A stretch of 64,000 nt of DNA from Bifidobacterium thermophilum. Its GTDB lineage: Bacteria > Actinomycetota > Actinomycetes > Actinomycetales > Bifidobacteriaceae. Shown piece after piece: positions 18,781 through 27,658 of the stretch (positions are counted from its first letter, which is position 1; the number at the start of each line of letters is the position of its first letter). Both the position numbers and the translations under genes were made by a program. The DNA lies in the NCBI GenBank assembly GCA_000741495.1, contig JGZV01000005.1, forward strand, positions 124,001 to 188,000, written 5' to 3'. Under the pieces are notes generated by a model. It did not search any database. It was not told where the DNA came from and saw only the letters and a program-made list of their open reading frames with translations.

Positions 18781-20256
18781 ATGACACAGCAGCTTTCTCC
18801 GGTATCGGGCGGACGGCAGGATTCCGCCGCGCCCGTCGATTCCGCCCAGTCTGCGCCCGCCCAGTCCGTACCCGCGCCCAAGCGCCCGTGGTACGCGTTC
18901 GCAACACCGACAATCGGCCGGGCCGTGAGGCACGCGTCCCGCCTGCTGCATCATGGCGGCAGCGCGTTGCCCGGCAAGGTGGTCGAGCGCATCGACCCGG
19001 GCTTCCTCGCTCGCACCTTGGGCTCGCTGCCGTACGGGGTGGTGCTGGTGTCCGGCACGAACGGCAAGACCACCACGACCCGCATGGTCGCCTCCATGCT
19101 TTCCGACATGGGGTTGCGCGTGTTCACGAACCCGACCGGCTCGAATTTCACGCGCGGCGTGGTCTCCTCCCTGCTCACTCAGGTGAGCGCCTTCGGGCAT
19201 CTGCACGCGGATATCGCGGTGCTGGAGCTTGACGAAGCGTACGCCGTGCATTTCGTCCGGCAGGTTCGCCCCCGCTACGCGCTGCTGCTCAACGTGATGC
19301 GCGACCAGCTTGACCGCTTCGGCGAAATCGACAACACGGCACGCCTGCTCGCCCACGTGGCGCGCGCGACCACCGGGACCGTGGTGCTCAACCGCGAGGA
19401 TCCGCGTATCGCTCGGCTCGCCGACGAGGTGCAGCCGGGCGTGCAAGTGCGCTATTTCGGCCTGTCCCAGGCGTTGCGTAGCTATTTCCCATCCGATGAT
19501 GACATGCACAATGCCGACATGCGGGCCGCTGACGCACATGCAGGAGACGTACAGGACGTCGAAACACAGCCCGCAAACGCCGGCAGCGCCTACGTCCCCG
19601 ACCGCCTCAATGCCGACGTGACTCTCACTCACGTAGGCGACCACGAAGCCACGTACCGGATTGCCGATCACGACATCGCCACATCCGTGAAACTCGAAGG
19701 CGTCTACAACCTGTTCAACGCAGCCGCTGCCGCGACGGTCGTGCGCGCGGTCACCGCCGACACCCCGCAAGGCGTCGCTTCGGATGACGATCTGATCGCA
19801 TCGCTGTCCCGCGTGACCCCTGCGTTCGGCCGCGGCGAGACCATCAGCGTCGGCGGCACGCCCGTCGAGCTACTGCTGGTCAAGAATCCGATGGGCTTCC
19901 GCCTGTCGCTTGCCTCGTTCCCGCCCGCCGGTCACGACACGATGATCATCATCAACGACGAATACGCCGACGGCCGCGATATGAGCTGGCTGTGGGACGT
20001 TGATTTCACTGGGCTTCGCGGCACCGGCGTGGCCTCCGTGTCCGGCACGCGCGCCTGGGATATGGCCTTGCGCCTCGAATACGACCAGGTGCCGGTCAGC
20101 CATGTCGATACCGACCTCGAACAGGCGGTCGCCGATTTCGTCGCCGCCGACCCGTCCACGCCGAAACGCATCTATTGCACCTACACGGCGATGTTGCGCA
20201 CGCGCGCGAAACTCTCGCATATCACCGATGTCGCGGACGCGGGCGTCGGCAGATGA
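18781..20256 (+). CDS. murT: lipid II isoglutaminyl synthase subunit MurT, without zinc ribbon
   Basis: MurT works with GatD to amidate D-glutamate in peptidoglycan stem peptides. The 491-residue Mur-ligase homologue has the ATP loop VSGTNGKTTTTRM near residue 92, the ELDEAYAVHFV metal-binding stretch, LLLNVMRDQLDRFGEID, and a C-terminal DUF1727-type domain with LVKNPMGFRLSL and INDEYADGRDMSWLWDVDF. In characterised MurT the central domain carries a four-cysteine zinc ribbon. Here that place (about residues 235-280) holds an acidic, His/Asp/Ala-rich stretch and no cysteine. The start follows an in-frame GGAGGTG. gatD follows 79 bases later. Confidence 0.92.
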   Translation: MTQQLSPVSGGRQDSAAPVDSAQSAPAQSVPAPKRPWYAFATPTIGRAVRHASRLLHHGGSALPGKVVERIDPGFLARTLGSLPYGVVLVSGTNGKTTTTRMVASMLSDMGLRVFTNPTGSNFTRGVVSSLLTQVSAFGHLHADIAVLELDEAYAVHFVRQVRPRYALLLNVMRDQLDRFGEIDNTARLLAHVARATTGTVVLNREDPRIARLADEVQPGVQVRYFGLSQALRSYFPSDDDMHNADMRAADAHAGDVQDVETQPANAGSAYVPDRLNADVTLTHVGDHEATYRIADHDIATSVKLEGVYNLFNAAAAATVVRAVTADTPQGVASDDDLIASLSRVTPAFGRGETISVGGTPVELLLVKNPMGFRLSLASFPPAGHDTMIIINDEYADGRDMSWLWDVDFTGLRGTGVASVSGTRAWDMALRLEYDQVPVSHVDTDLEQAVADFVAADPSTPKRIYCTYTAMLRTRAKLSHITDVADAGVGR

Positions 20257-20335
20257 CCGCGCCCGCGACGCCATCGCCATCATGCATAGACGCAAAATGC
20301 ATGGACGCAATCAGCGAAATATGAAGGAGCTTGTC

Positions 20336-21142
20336 ATGCCAGCAATGAACGAAGCAACCCGGAACCTTGCGGATACCGAGGCCGACACGCGTCCGGGCCG
20401 CCGCATTGACGTCGTGTCCCTGTACCCGAAGGATATGAACATCTACGGCGATTGGGGCAACGTGCTCACAGTCATGCGCCGGCTGTCGCTGTACGGCTAC
20501 GACCCGGTTCTCCACGAATACAACCAGGGCGACCCGTGGCCGGAACATGTGGACCTGATTCTCGGCGGCGGCGGACAGGACAACGGACAGAAGAAAATCA
20601 CCGACGACCTGTTCGCCCGCGCGGACACCCTGCGTGCGCTCGCCGCGGACGGCGTGCCGATGCTCATGATCTGCGGCCTGTACCAGCTGTTCGGAGAGTA
20701 TTTCGAAACCGTGGACGGCACCAGGCTTGACGGCATCGGCATCCTCGGTGCGTACACCGTGGGCCGCGAACACCGTATGATCGGCAATCTGGTCGAGCAC
20801 AGCGAGGAATTTGGCGACATCATCGGCTACGAAAACCATTCTGGGCAGACCTTCCTGACCGGCGACACCAAGCCCTTGGGCCGCGTGGACGCCGACGGTA
20901 CCGGCAACAACGGCACCGACCACACCGAGGGCGCGCGGTTCGGCAACGTGATCGGCACATACATGCACGGGTCGGTTCTGCCGAAGAACCCTCGCCTAGC
21001 GGACGGTTTGATTCGAATCGCCGCTGAACGGCGCTATGGCGCGTTCGCTCCCCGGCAGGACGACCAGCAGGCCGCCGAGCTGCGTCGTATCGACGATATC
21101 GCACAGCACGCGCGTGATGTCGCCGCGTCACGCCCCCGGTAA
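20336..21142 (+). CDS. gatD: lipid II isoglutaminyl synthase glutaminase subunit GatD
   Basis: GatD hydrolyses glutamine and passes ammonia to MurT. This 268-residue protein is a class I amidotransferase of the CobB/CobQ-like type. It shows VSLYPKDMNIYGDWGNVLTV, LILGGGGQDNGQ, the nucleophile Cys113 in LMICGLYQLFG and the catalytic His211 in GTYMHGSVLPKNP. The start at 20336 has AAGGAG six bases upstream; an upstream Met at 20321 would contain that site. Its pairing with murT is diagnostic. Confidence 0.94.
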   Translation: MPAMNEATRNLADTEADTRPGRRIDVVSLYPKDMNIYGDWGNVLTVMRRLSLYGYDPVLHEYNQGDPWPEHVDLILGGGGQDNGQKKITDDLFARADTLRALAADGVPMLMICGLYQLFGEYFETVDGTRLDGIGILGAYTVGREHRMIGNLVEHSEEFGDIIGYENHSGQTFLTGDTKPLGRVDADGTGNNGTDHTEGARFGNVIGTYMHGSVLPKNPRLADGLIRIAAERRYGAFAPRQDDQQAAELRRIDDIAQHARDVAASRPR

Positions 21143-21260
21143 GCAGACAATCGGCGACATATTCCTGTTCGCGACGCGCATACGGGAGTGTCAGACCTCC
21201 CGTCCGTGACATTCGTGGAGTAAGGTGGAATATGCAAGGACCTGATACAAGGAGGTAATG

Positions 21261-21488
21261 ATGGCTGACTTCAACTTCAATGACGGCCTGCTGCACAAGG
21301 TGTTCCTCGCAGGTGTCGGCGCTCTGGCGACTACGGTCGAAAAGAGCCAGGAAATCGTGGATGATCTTGTCAAGAAGGGTGAGATCACCGTTGAACAGGG
21401 TAAGGCGCTGAACGCCGAACTCAAGCATAAGGCTGAGGAAGCCAAGGCTGAGGAAGCCGCACCCGCTTCCGAAGACAAGAAGGACTGA
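21261..21488 (+). CDS. small phasin-like coiled-coil protein
   Basis: This 75-residue protein starts MADFNFNDGLLHKVFLAGVGALATTVEKS and continues as one long charged helix ending in a Lys/Glu/Ala tail. It resembles the short phasin/PhaI-type proteins that accompany UbiB kinases in many Gram-positive bacteria. AAGGAGG precedes the start by five bases; an ATG three bases earlier would be too close. The next gene is the UbiB kinase. A membrane-surface or kinase-partner role is inference. Confidence 0.75.
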   Translation: MADFNFNDGLLHKVFLAGVGALATTVEKSQEIVDDLVKKGEITVEQGKALNAELKHKAEEAKAEEAAPASEDKKD

Positions 21489-21578
21489 CCCCGGCTGGCT
21501 GCCATGCCGCCGTCCGCCAGCACAAACCAGCGTGTTCGGCGGCCGGCGGCTGTGGCATGCCCACGGGGTGGGAGTGAT

Positions 21579-23426
21579 ATGACAGACGATTGCAGTACTG
21601 CACCACAGGAGACGGCCAAGCACGAGCCGAAGCACCCGTCGCAACCGGCGGTCGGCGACACCGCTACGGCACAAGAGCCATCGTCACAACAGGACACCCC
21701 CTCCACCCCCGATAACACGCCGCTCACCCGAGACCGATCGCAAGCTGACGCCCCGTATGCAGATTCGCGGCATGCCGACGAGCGTATCGGCCTGTTCAAC
21801 AGCCGCAGAAACAGCTTCTCGGAGAAATACCATCTCACCCGGCGCGGCAAACTCAAACGCCTCCGCCAAATCGTCAGCATCGCCCGCCAGTTCGACGCCG
21901 TCCACGGGCTGACGCCAATCAATATGCGGCTCATGTTCGAGGCGCTCGGCCCCACTTTCGTCAAAGTCGGGCAGATCCTGTCCATGCGGTCGGAGATCCT
22001 GCCGCAATCCTTCCGTGATGAACTGGCGAAACTGCGCGCCAACGCCGACCCCATGCCGTACCAGACCGTACTGGACACGCTGACGCACGAATACGGCAAG
22101 CCGGTCAAAGACATCTTCAAGGACATCGACCCGACCCCGCTCGGCTCTGCATCGCTCGCCCAGGTGCATCGCGCGACCCTCTTGACCGGGCAGGACGTGG
22201 CCGTCAAGGTGCAGCGCCCGGGCGTACGCGAAACCATGGCACAGGACGTGTCCATCATGCGCACCATCGCCAGGGGGGCTACGAAGATCATGCGCAACGC
22301 GCAGGTCGTCGACTTCCAGGGGGTCGTCGAAGAGCTGTGGGACACCTTCGAATCGGAAACCGACTTCCTCTTCGAAGCGCGCAACCTGCGGGAATTCAAG
22401 CGTTTCTGCTCACGATTCGCCTATATGGACTGCCCGAAACCGTATATGGACCTGTGCACCGAGCATGTGGTCGTCATGGATTATGTTGAAGGCATTTCAC
22501 TGTCACACCCGGGCGCACTCGTCGCCAAAGGCTATGATCTGAAAGAAATCGGCACCAAACTCGTCGACAACTATGCGACCCAGGTGCTGGACGAAGGCTT
22601 CTTCCACGCCGATCCTCACCCGGGTAATATCATTATTTCCGGCGGCAAGATCATCCTGATCGACCTTGGTATGACCGGCCGGCTCAACAAGCAGACCCGC
22701 GCCGTGATGCGGGACATGATTTTCGCGGTAGCCAAACAGGATTCGCCCGCGCTCGCCGATGGTCTGTTGCGTTTCGCCGCAACCGGCGCCGCCGTGGACA
22801 ATTACCCGGAATTGCTTGCCGATCTTGATTTGATTGTCGAAGAATACGGTACGGTCGATCTTGACGAGTTGGATATCGCCAGTTTCATCACCGCGCTCAC
22901 CCAGCTCGCCCAGCGGCACGGCATCGAGGTGCCGAGCTCGGTGACCACGGTCGGCCGGGCGCTGGTGACACTGGAAGGCCTGCTCGACGAGTTCATCCCG
23001 GATGTCAACATGATCGAGATCATCTCGCAGCATATCGCCAACGGCAAGAAAACCGGCGACACCGTCAAAGACGAAGCCAAGACGCTGGGCATCGAAGGGC
23101 ATAAGGCGCTGCATGGCGCGCTGCAGACGCTCGCGGAGATGAAAACCGCCTCGCGGATGCTCACCCGCGGGCAATTGCGCACCAACATGGAGCTTGTCGG
23201 CTTTGACGAGCCGTTCAAACTGCTCAGCGACATGGTGAACCGACTGACCATGGCGTTGATTGTCGTCGGCCTGTTCATCGGCTCGTCCATCGTGTATTAC
23301 GCGGGCATGAAACCGATCATCTTCGGCATCCCGGTCGTCGGGTTCATGGGATACGTTGTCGCGTTCGTCCTATCCGTATGGATCGTCTTCGATATCTATT
23401 TCAAAGGCCGCAAAAAGAAGCGCTGA
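21579..23426 (+). CDS. ABC1/UbiB-family atypical kinase
   Basis: The 615-residue protein is an AarF/UbiB-type atypical kinase or ATPase, in other bacteria linked to quinone or lipid handling. After an 80-residue disordered start comes the family hallmark KxGQ motif (GPTFVKVGQILSMRSEILP). The Ala-rich loop GSASLAQVHRA, the AVKVQRPG lysine and the catalytic HADPHPGNI and LIDLGMTGRL follow. Two transmembrane helices close the protein (ALIVVGLFIGSSIVYYAG and VVGFMGYVVAFVLSVWIVF). The organism class usually lacks ubiquinone, so the substrate is open. The G6 tract at about 22275 is in frame. Confidence 0.9.
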   Translation: MTDDCSTAPQETAKHEPKHPSQPAVGDTATAQEPSSQQDTPSTPDNTPLTRDRSQADAPYADSRHADERIGLFNSRRNSFSEKYHLTRRGKLKRLRQIVSIARQFDAVHGLTPINMRLMFEALGPTFVKVGQILSMRSEILPQSFRDELAKLRANADPMPYQTVLDTLTHEYGKPVKDIFKDIDPTPLGSASLAQVHRATLLTGQDVAVKVQRPGVRETMAQDVSIMRTIARGATKIMRNAQVVDFQGVVEELWDTFESETDFLFEARNLREFKRFCSRFAYMDCPKPYMDLCTEHVVVMDYVEGISLSHPGALVAKGYDLKEIGTKLVDNYATQVLDEGFFHADPHPGNIIISGGKIILIDLGMTGRLNKQTRAVMRDMIFAVAKQDSPALADGLLRFAATGAAVDNYPELLADLDLIVEEYGTVDLDELDIASFITALTQLAQRHGIEVPSSVTTVGRALVTLEGLLDEFIPDVNMIEIISQHIANGKKTGDTVKDEAKTLGIEGHKALHGALQTLAEMKTASRMLTRGQLRTNMELVGFDEPFKLLSDMVNRLTMALIVVGLFIGSSIVYYAGMKPIIFGIPVVGFMGYVVAFVLSVWIVFDIYFKGRKKKR

Positions 23427-23549
23427 TGGTGCAGGCGTTCCACGGATTGCCTGCGGTTCGCCGGATGGTTACGTCTCGTTCACCGGGCTGTGGGTCCTCG
23501 GTTCGCAACATGCGGTAGGCTCGAATAAGCATGTCCACGAGGAGGAAAC

Positions 23550-24605
23550 ATGGCCGGTAACACGCATCTGACGCGTCTGCTGTTCGGCGCCGCCGCCGTG
23601 ACGGGAGCCGCGGCGTGGGCGCTCGCCCCACGGTCGTTCAACGATAAACGGAATAATTTCGTCCCTGTCGTGCCACACGTGTGGTACGCACACCGCGGTC
23701 TGCACGATGCCGGTTCCGGCTTGACGGCACGGTATGCGGCCGAAAGCGGCGAGTATGTGGCGCTCGCCCGCCGCATGGCCATGCAAGCGGGGTATGGCTC
23801 GCCGCTCGTGGCCGGTCCGATAGCCCCGGAGAATTCGCTGGCCGCTTTCGCCGCCGCCTGCGAGGCCGGATACGGGATTGAACTGGATGTGCAGCTGACC
23901 CGGGACGGTAAGGTCGTCGTCGTGCATGACGGCGATCTGCTGCGTGTTGCAGGCGATCCGCGTCGCATCGAGGATCTCACTTATGACGAGTTGACCCGTA
24001 TCCCGCTGTTCCCCGCTCCGGCGGCTCCGGGAGACGCGGCCGCCGCACGGATTGATTTCGCCGGCGCGGCGCCGGTCACGCCGAGTGAAGCGCCGGAAGG
24101 GTATTATCAGCATGTCCCGCTGTTCGCCGACGTGCTACGCGTGATCAACGGCCGTGTACCGCTGATTGTGGAATACAAGTTCACTGACAACGCCATGTGG
24201 AGCGAACGTGATGAAGCGTTGATGCAGCGTGGAGACGAGCTGCTGCGCCGCTATGACGGCCAGTATGTGATCGAGTCGTTCCACCCGGCGGCGGTGCAAT
24301 GGTACCGGCAGCATCGTCCGGAAGTGTGCCGCGGCCAACTTGCTGAGCCGCCGCAGCCCGGGCGATCCGACTGGAAAGGCTGGCTCGCGGGTTTGCTCGG
24401 CTTCGATTGGCTGAGCCGTCCGGATTTCGTCGCATATGATTGGCAGGGCGGTGATTTGCCGCAAATGCGCGCAGCCCGCGCGATGGGTGCGACCGCCGTA
24501 TCATGGACCATCCGCAGTCGTGCCGAATTGGAGGTCAGCGACCGGTGGTTCGACCGCCACATCTTCGAGGCGTTCATCCCCGATTTCAAGAACCATTCAT
24601 CCTGA
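23550..24605 (+). CDS. glycerophosphodiester phosphodiesterase
   Basis: This 351-residue GDPD-family enzyme hydrolyses glycerophosphodiesters to glycerol-3-phosphate. An N-terminal hydrophobic segment (residues 10-27) suggests membrane anchoring or export. Motifs are HRGLHD (48-53), PENSLAAF, GIELDVQLTRDGKVVVVHD and the late EAFIPDF end. The expected metal ligands (HRG, E-D and HD) are present. An insert around residues 60-85 follows the HRG motif. GAGGAGGAAAC precedes the ATG. It is convergent with upp and shares a terminator with it. Confidence 0.9.
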   Translation: MAGNTHLTRLLFGAAAVTGAAAWALAPRSFNDKRNNFVPVVPHVWYAHRGLHDAGSGLTARYAAESGEYVALARRMAMQAGYGSPLVAGPIAPENSLAAFAAACEAGYGIELDVQLTRDGKVVVVHDGDLLRVAGDPRRIEDLTYDELTRIPLFPAPAAPGDAAAARIDFAGAAPVTPSEAPEGYYQHVPLFADVLRVINGRVPLIVEYKFTDNAMWSERDEALMQRGDELLRRYDGQYVIESFHPAAVQWYRQHRPEVCRGQLAEPPQPGRSDWKGWLAGLLGFDWLSRPDFVAYDWQGGDLPQMRAARAMGATAVSWTIRSRAELEVSDRWFDRHIFEAFIPDFKNHSS

Positions 24606-24664
24606 ACAGGCGCCATTGAGCGTCATCGCCGGGCGTCTTCGATGGAAGGTCTTCTGATAGCGCA

Positions 24665-24712
24665 ACGAGCCGGGAACGGGCACGGTACAACCCATGCCAG
24701 TCCCCGGCTCGT
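24665..24712. terminator. bidirectional terminator between the GDPD gene and upp
   Basis: ACGAGCCGGGAAC pairs with GTCCCCGGCTCGT with one mismatch, enclosing a further partial stem. It lies between the two convergent stops. Confidence 0.75.
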
Positions 24713-24741
24713 CGTGTTGTGGGCGACAGAGAGTCCGCCGC

Positions 24742-25383
24742 TCAGTCGATCACGCCGTACAGACGGTCACCAGCGTCACCGAGACCCGGCACGATATACG
24801 CCTTGTCGTTGAGCTTCTCATCGACAGCGCAGACGACGACCTTGAAATCAATGCTCGGATCGATCTGCTCCTGCACGAATTTCAGGCCTTCCGGTGCCGC
24901 GATGATGTTGATTGCGGTGACATCCTTCGCGCCACGTTCAGCCAGATAGTGGGTCGCAGCGACCAGCGTGCCGCCGGTGGCAAGCATCGGATCGATCAGG
25001 AAGCACTGGCGTCCGGTGAGATCATCCGGCAGACGGTTCGCGTAAGTGATCTGCTTGGTCGGGTTGTCTTCGTCACGCTTCATGCCGAGGAAACCGACTT
25101 CGGCGGACGGGATCATCCTGGTCATGCCGTCGAGCATGCCGAGGCCGGCACGCAGCACGGGCACGATGATCGGGCGAGGTTCAGCGATATGCTTGCCGAT
25201 CATCGGGGCGACCGGGGTTTCGATGGGCTTGTCGACCACGTCAAGATTGCGCGTCGCTTCGTAGGCTTCGAGCATGACGAGTTCGGAGATGAGCTCGCGG
25301 AAGGTGCTGGACGGGGTGTTCTTATCTCGCAGCACGGTGAGCTTGTGTTCCACCAGCGGGTGGTTGAGTACATGCAATTCCAT
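24742..25383 (-). CDS. upp: uracil phosphoribosyltransferase
   Basis: Upp salvages uracil by making UMP from PRPP. The 213-residue product has the standard length. It shows MELHVLNHPLVEHKLTVLRD at its start, PIIVPVLRAGLGMLDGM, the PRPP loop CFLIDPMLATGGTLVAA and the uracil-binding end AYIVPGLGDAGDR. The ATG at 25383 follows GGGAAG; the frame extends upstream without homology. The 282-base leader up to 25665 shows TATACT on the minus strand but no good -35 box. Confidence 0.96.
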   Translation of the reverse strand: MELHVLNHPLVEHKLTVLRDKNTPSSTFRELISELVMLEAYEATRNLDVVDKPIETPVAPMIGKHIAEPRPIIVPVLRAGLGMLDGMTRMIPSAEVGFLGMKRDEDNPTKQITYANRLPDDLTGRQCFLIDPMLATGGTLVAATHYLAERGAKDVTAINIIAAPEGLKFVQEQIDPSIDFKVVVCAVDEKLNDKAYIVPGLGDAGDRLYGVID

Positions 25384-25665
25384 GCTTCCCAGATTAGCCC
25401 CATTGCGTCCTTTGGGCGAACCGGCATTACGGCGTGGCGGGGTCTCGACTTTGAAGATATGGGACGACACCTTGGAAAAGCAATGCGCCGGACCGCGAAA
25501 GCGCCTGTCGGCGCAAACGCCGCTCGCAGCGGCAACAAATGGAGCCCGGGGCTTAAGCACGGCCCGACGCAACAGTCCAGTATAGCGGTATTCTGCGGGC
25601 TTCCGCCACGGCGTGGCGCAACCGTCTGTGACCGGTCGCGCGGGCGGAGACAGCGGTCACGCCGG

Positions 25666-26409
25666 TTATTCCAATCGCCCCCGGCGCCACAAATGGGCGC
25701 CTTCGCGGAAATCCCGTGACGTGGTTTGCAGGTTCGCGGCGGTGTGCATCAGCCGTGCGGCACGAGTCTGGGCGTTGTGCAGGGTTTCCCGTTCCCTGCC
25801 TCTGGCCGCCAGTTCCTTCTCCATCGCGGTGATTCGTTTGGCTTGAAGGCGCATTCCGGCGGCGATGACATCAGTGAACGCGCTCGCTCGGTCCAAAGCC
25901 ACGGCGAAATCCCCGGTGAACGCGCCGGAGAGAATCGAATCCGCGGTGCGTGCGATATCCGAGGCGTCCGGGGCCTCATCGACACCGGCGATGGCTGAGG
26001 CCGTGGTCGCGACCGGCTCGCCGAGCCGCCACAGGCGTGCGATGTGCTCGCGATTGCGTTGCATCCACGTGCGCAGCATGTACAGGCGCCACATGATGCC
26101 GGGCAAGGAATCGGGTTCCGCATCACTCCACAGTTGTGCGATCACGTCCACGCCTTCCGTGTCCACGAGTGTGATGACGCGGCGCACCACTTGCGGGTCT
26201 TCGGTGTGGTGCACGCGGTCGAGTAGCGCCGCGGCGGAGGCATGGCTCATTTCGCTGACTTTCTCCGGGTCGAGGCCGCCGCTGAGATGATCCAGAATCG
26301 CCGGGTCGAGTTGCGCCGGTCGTGCCGGACGTGACGCACCCGATGGGGAAACGAGGAAGCCAGTCCGGCTGGATTGGATTGAGCCTGAACGATAAGAGTC
26401 AGTAGACAA
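25666..26409 (-). CDS. hypothetical actinobacterial protein, probable TTG start
   Basis: This protein of about 247 residues has no motif I recognise. It is largely helical, with conserved-looking stretches LDPAILDHLSGGLDPEKVSEMSHASAAALLDRVH and an Arg-rich end. The only start that fits is a TTG at 26409 overlapping the stop region of the mutT1 gene (ATG and GTG are absent before residue 60). This suggests translational coupling in a mutT1-hypothetical pair. The annotation of the N-terminus is therefore uncertain. Confidence 0.65.
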   Translation of the reverse strand: MSTDSYRSGSIQSSRTGFLVSPSGASRPARPAQLDPAILDHLSGGLDPEKVSEMSHASAAALLDRVHHTEDPQVVRRVITLVDTEGVDVIAQLWSDAEPDSLPGIMWRLYMLRTWMQRNREHIARLWRLGEPVATTASAIAGVDEAPDASDIARTADSILSGAFTGDFAVALDRASAFTDVIAAGMRLQAKRITAMEKELAARGRERETLHNAQTRAARLMHTAANLQTTSRDFREGAHLWRRGRLE

Positions 26410-27487
26410 GTGGAGCCACTTTCTGTATGTCGATGATGCGTGGGCCGTCGCCCGTTCTGATGATAGCCAGTACGATCGCGCATCCGGTCGGCATATACGG
26501 TGATTTCGCGATAAGCCGTTTCGCCAGTGTCTCTGATGCGCAGATATTCCGCAAGTGGGTGAAGATGCCGCCGATGACCGGACGGTGCATGCACACCGCA
26601 GTGTCCATGCCCGTATCCAACATGTGATCGATTTCCTGGCTGAACCGCCGCCAAGCCGCATCCGGGTCAGCGGCGAACGCATCCTCCGTCAACTCGTCGG
26701 CGGCGATAATCGGCAGGCCGGTCTGCCATGAGAAAATCTCAATGGTTTGCATACAACGCAACCATGGCGAGCTGACCAGCCGGTCCGGGCTATAGCAGGC
26801 GAGCTCCCGGCCCAGTGCGAACGCTGCCGCAGCGCCCCGCGGCGTGATCGGCCGGTTGCCGTCCTCGCCTTTCCACTGTTTGCGAGCCTCGGCTTTGCCA
26901 TGCCTGACAATGAGCAGGGTGCGAGCCTGAGCCGCTCCCGCTTTCACCAGTGCCACGAAGCGGTCCAGGATATTGCGGTCGAGAATGTGGGTCAGCAGTT
27001 TGCGTGCTCGCTGGACCGGCACCCACACTACCGTATCGATTTCGTCTTTGTCTGCGGGCAGCACCGGTCCGAACGCTGAATGGCGTCGTCGTGCTTCCTG
27101 ATCGTCAAGCGGCGTCGCCATCCAGAACACCACATGCTTCTGGTCCAGTGTTTTCTCTTTCGTGCGGCGCTTGCGTCGTCCCTCGTCTGCAATCGGGTAT
27201 TCGATATCCCCGATGATCGGGCCGAGCTGCACTTGGACGCCGGATTCCTCACCCATTTCACGCACCGCGGCATGGCGATGGGTCTCATTGTTCTCCAGCT
27301 TGCCTTTCGGCCAGCTCCAATCGTCATATTTGGGGCGGTGGACGATGCACACCTCGATCGCGTCCAGCGCCGCCGACGGGTCAGCGCCTTGAGGCAGGCT
27401 CCCGTTGTCGGAAAACTTCATCACGCCGGATTGATCTTGACGTGCGCGGTAGATGATGCCGCCTGCTGCTTCCACGATTCTTGGCAT
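26399..27487 (-). CDS. mutT1: MutT1-type Nudix hydrolase fused to a histidine phosphatase
   Basis: The 362-residue protein joins two catalytic domains. The Nudix box starts at residue 62 (GKLENNET, then AAVREMGEESGV at 73-84), and an RHG histidine phosphatase starts at about 191 (LLIVRHGKAEARKQW). This is the architecture of mycobacterial MutT1, which cleans 8-oxo-(d)GTP and diadenosine polyphosphates. The start has GGAAAGGAAC upstream. It is followed at 27573 by a hairpin shared with ppk, and mutT1 next to ppk is also the mycobacterial order. Substrates here are inferred by family. Confidence 0.9.
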   Translation of the reverse strand: MPRIVEAAGGIIYRARQDQSGVMKFSDNGSLPQGADPSAALDAIEVCIVHRPKYDDWSWPKGKLENNETHRHAAVREMGEESGVQVQLGPIIGDIEYPIADEGRRKRRTKEKTLDQKHVVFWMATPLDDQEARRRHSAFGPVLPADKDEIDTVVWVPVQRARKLLTHILDRNILDRFVALVKAGAAQARTLLIVRHGKAEARKQWKGEDGNRPITPRGAAAAFALGRELACYSPDRLVSSPWLRCMQTIEIFSWQTGLPIIAADELTEDAFAADPDAAWRRFSQEIDHMLDTGMDTAVCMHRPVIGGIFTHLRNICASETLAKRLIAKSPYMPTGCAIVLAIIRTGDGPRIIDIQKVAPLVY

Positions 27488-27572
27488 GCTTGTTCCTTTC
27501 CGTCATGTCTTGGCGTCCCGTCGTCTGTACGGATACTGCGGAACACCCCACGGTTGTTCCGACCGCCGAACA

Positions 27573-27615
27573 TGGATGATGGCGGCCTGCCGGTTGGGCC
27601 TGCCGCCATCATCCA
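27573..27615 (-). terminator. hairpin after ppk
   Basis: A perfect 14-bp stem, TGGATGATGGCGGC with GCCGCCATCATCCA, lies just after the ppk stop. There is no U run; it may reduce rather than abolish read-through into mutT1. Confidence 0.65.
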
Positions 27616-27658
27616 TATCCGGGGCTGCGCGATGGCACGCGTGCAGCCCCAAAGGTGG

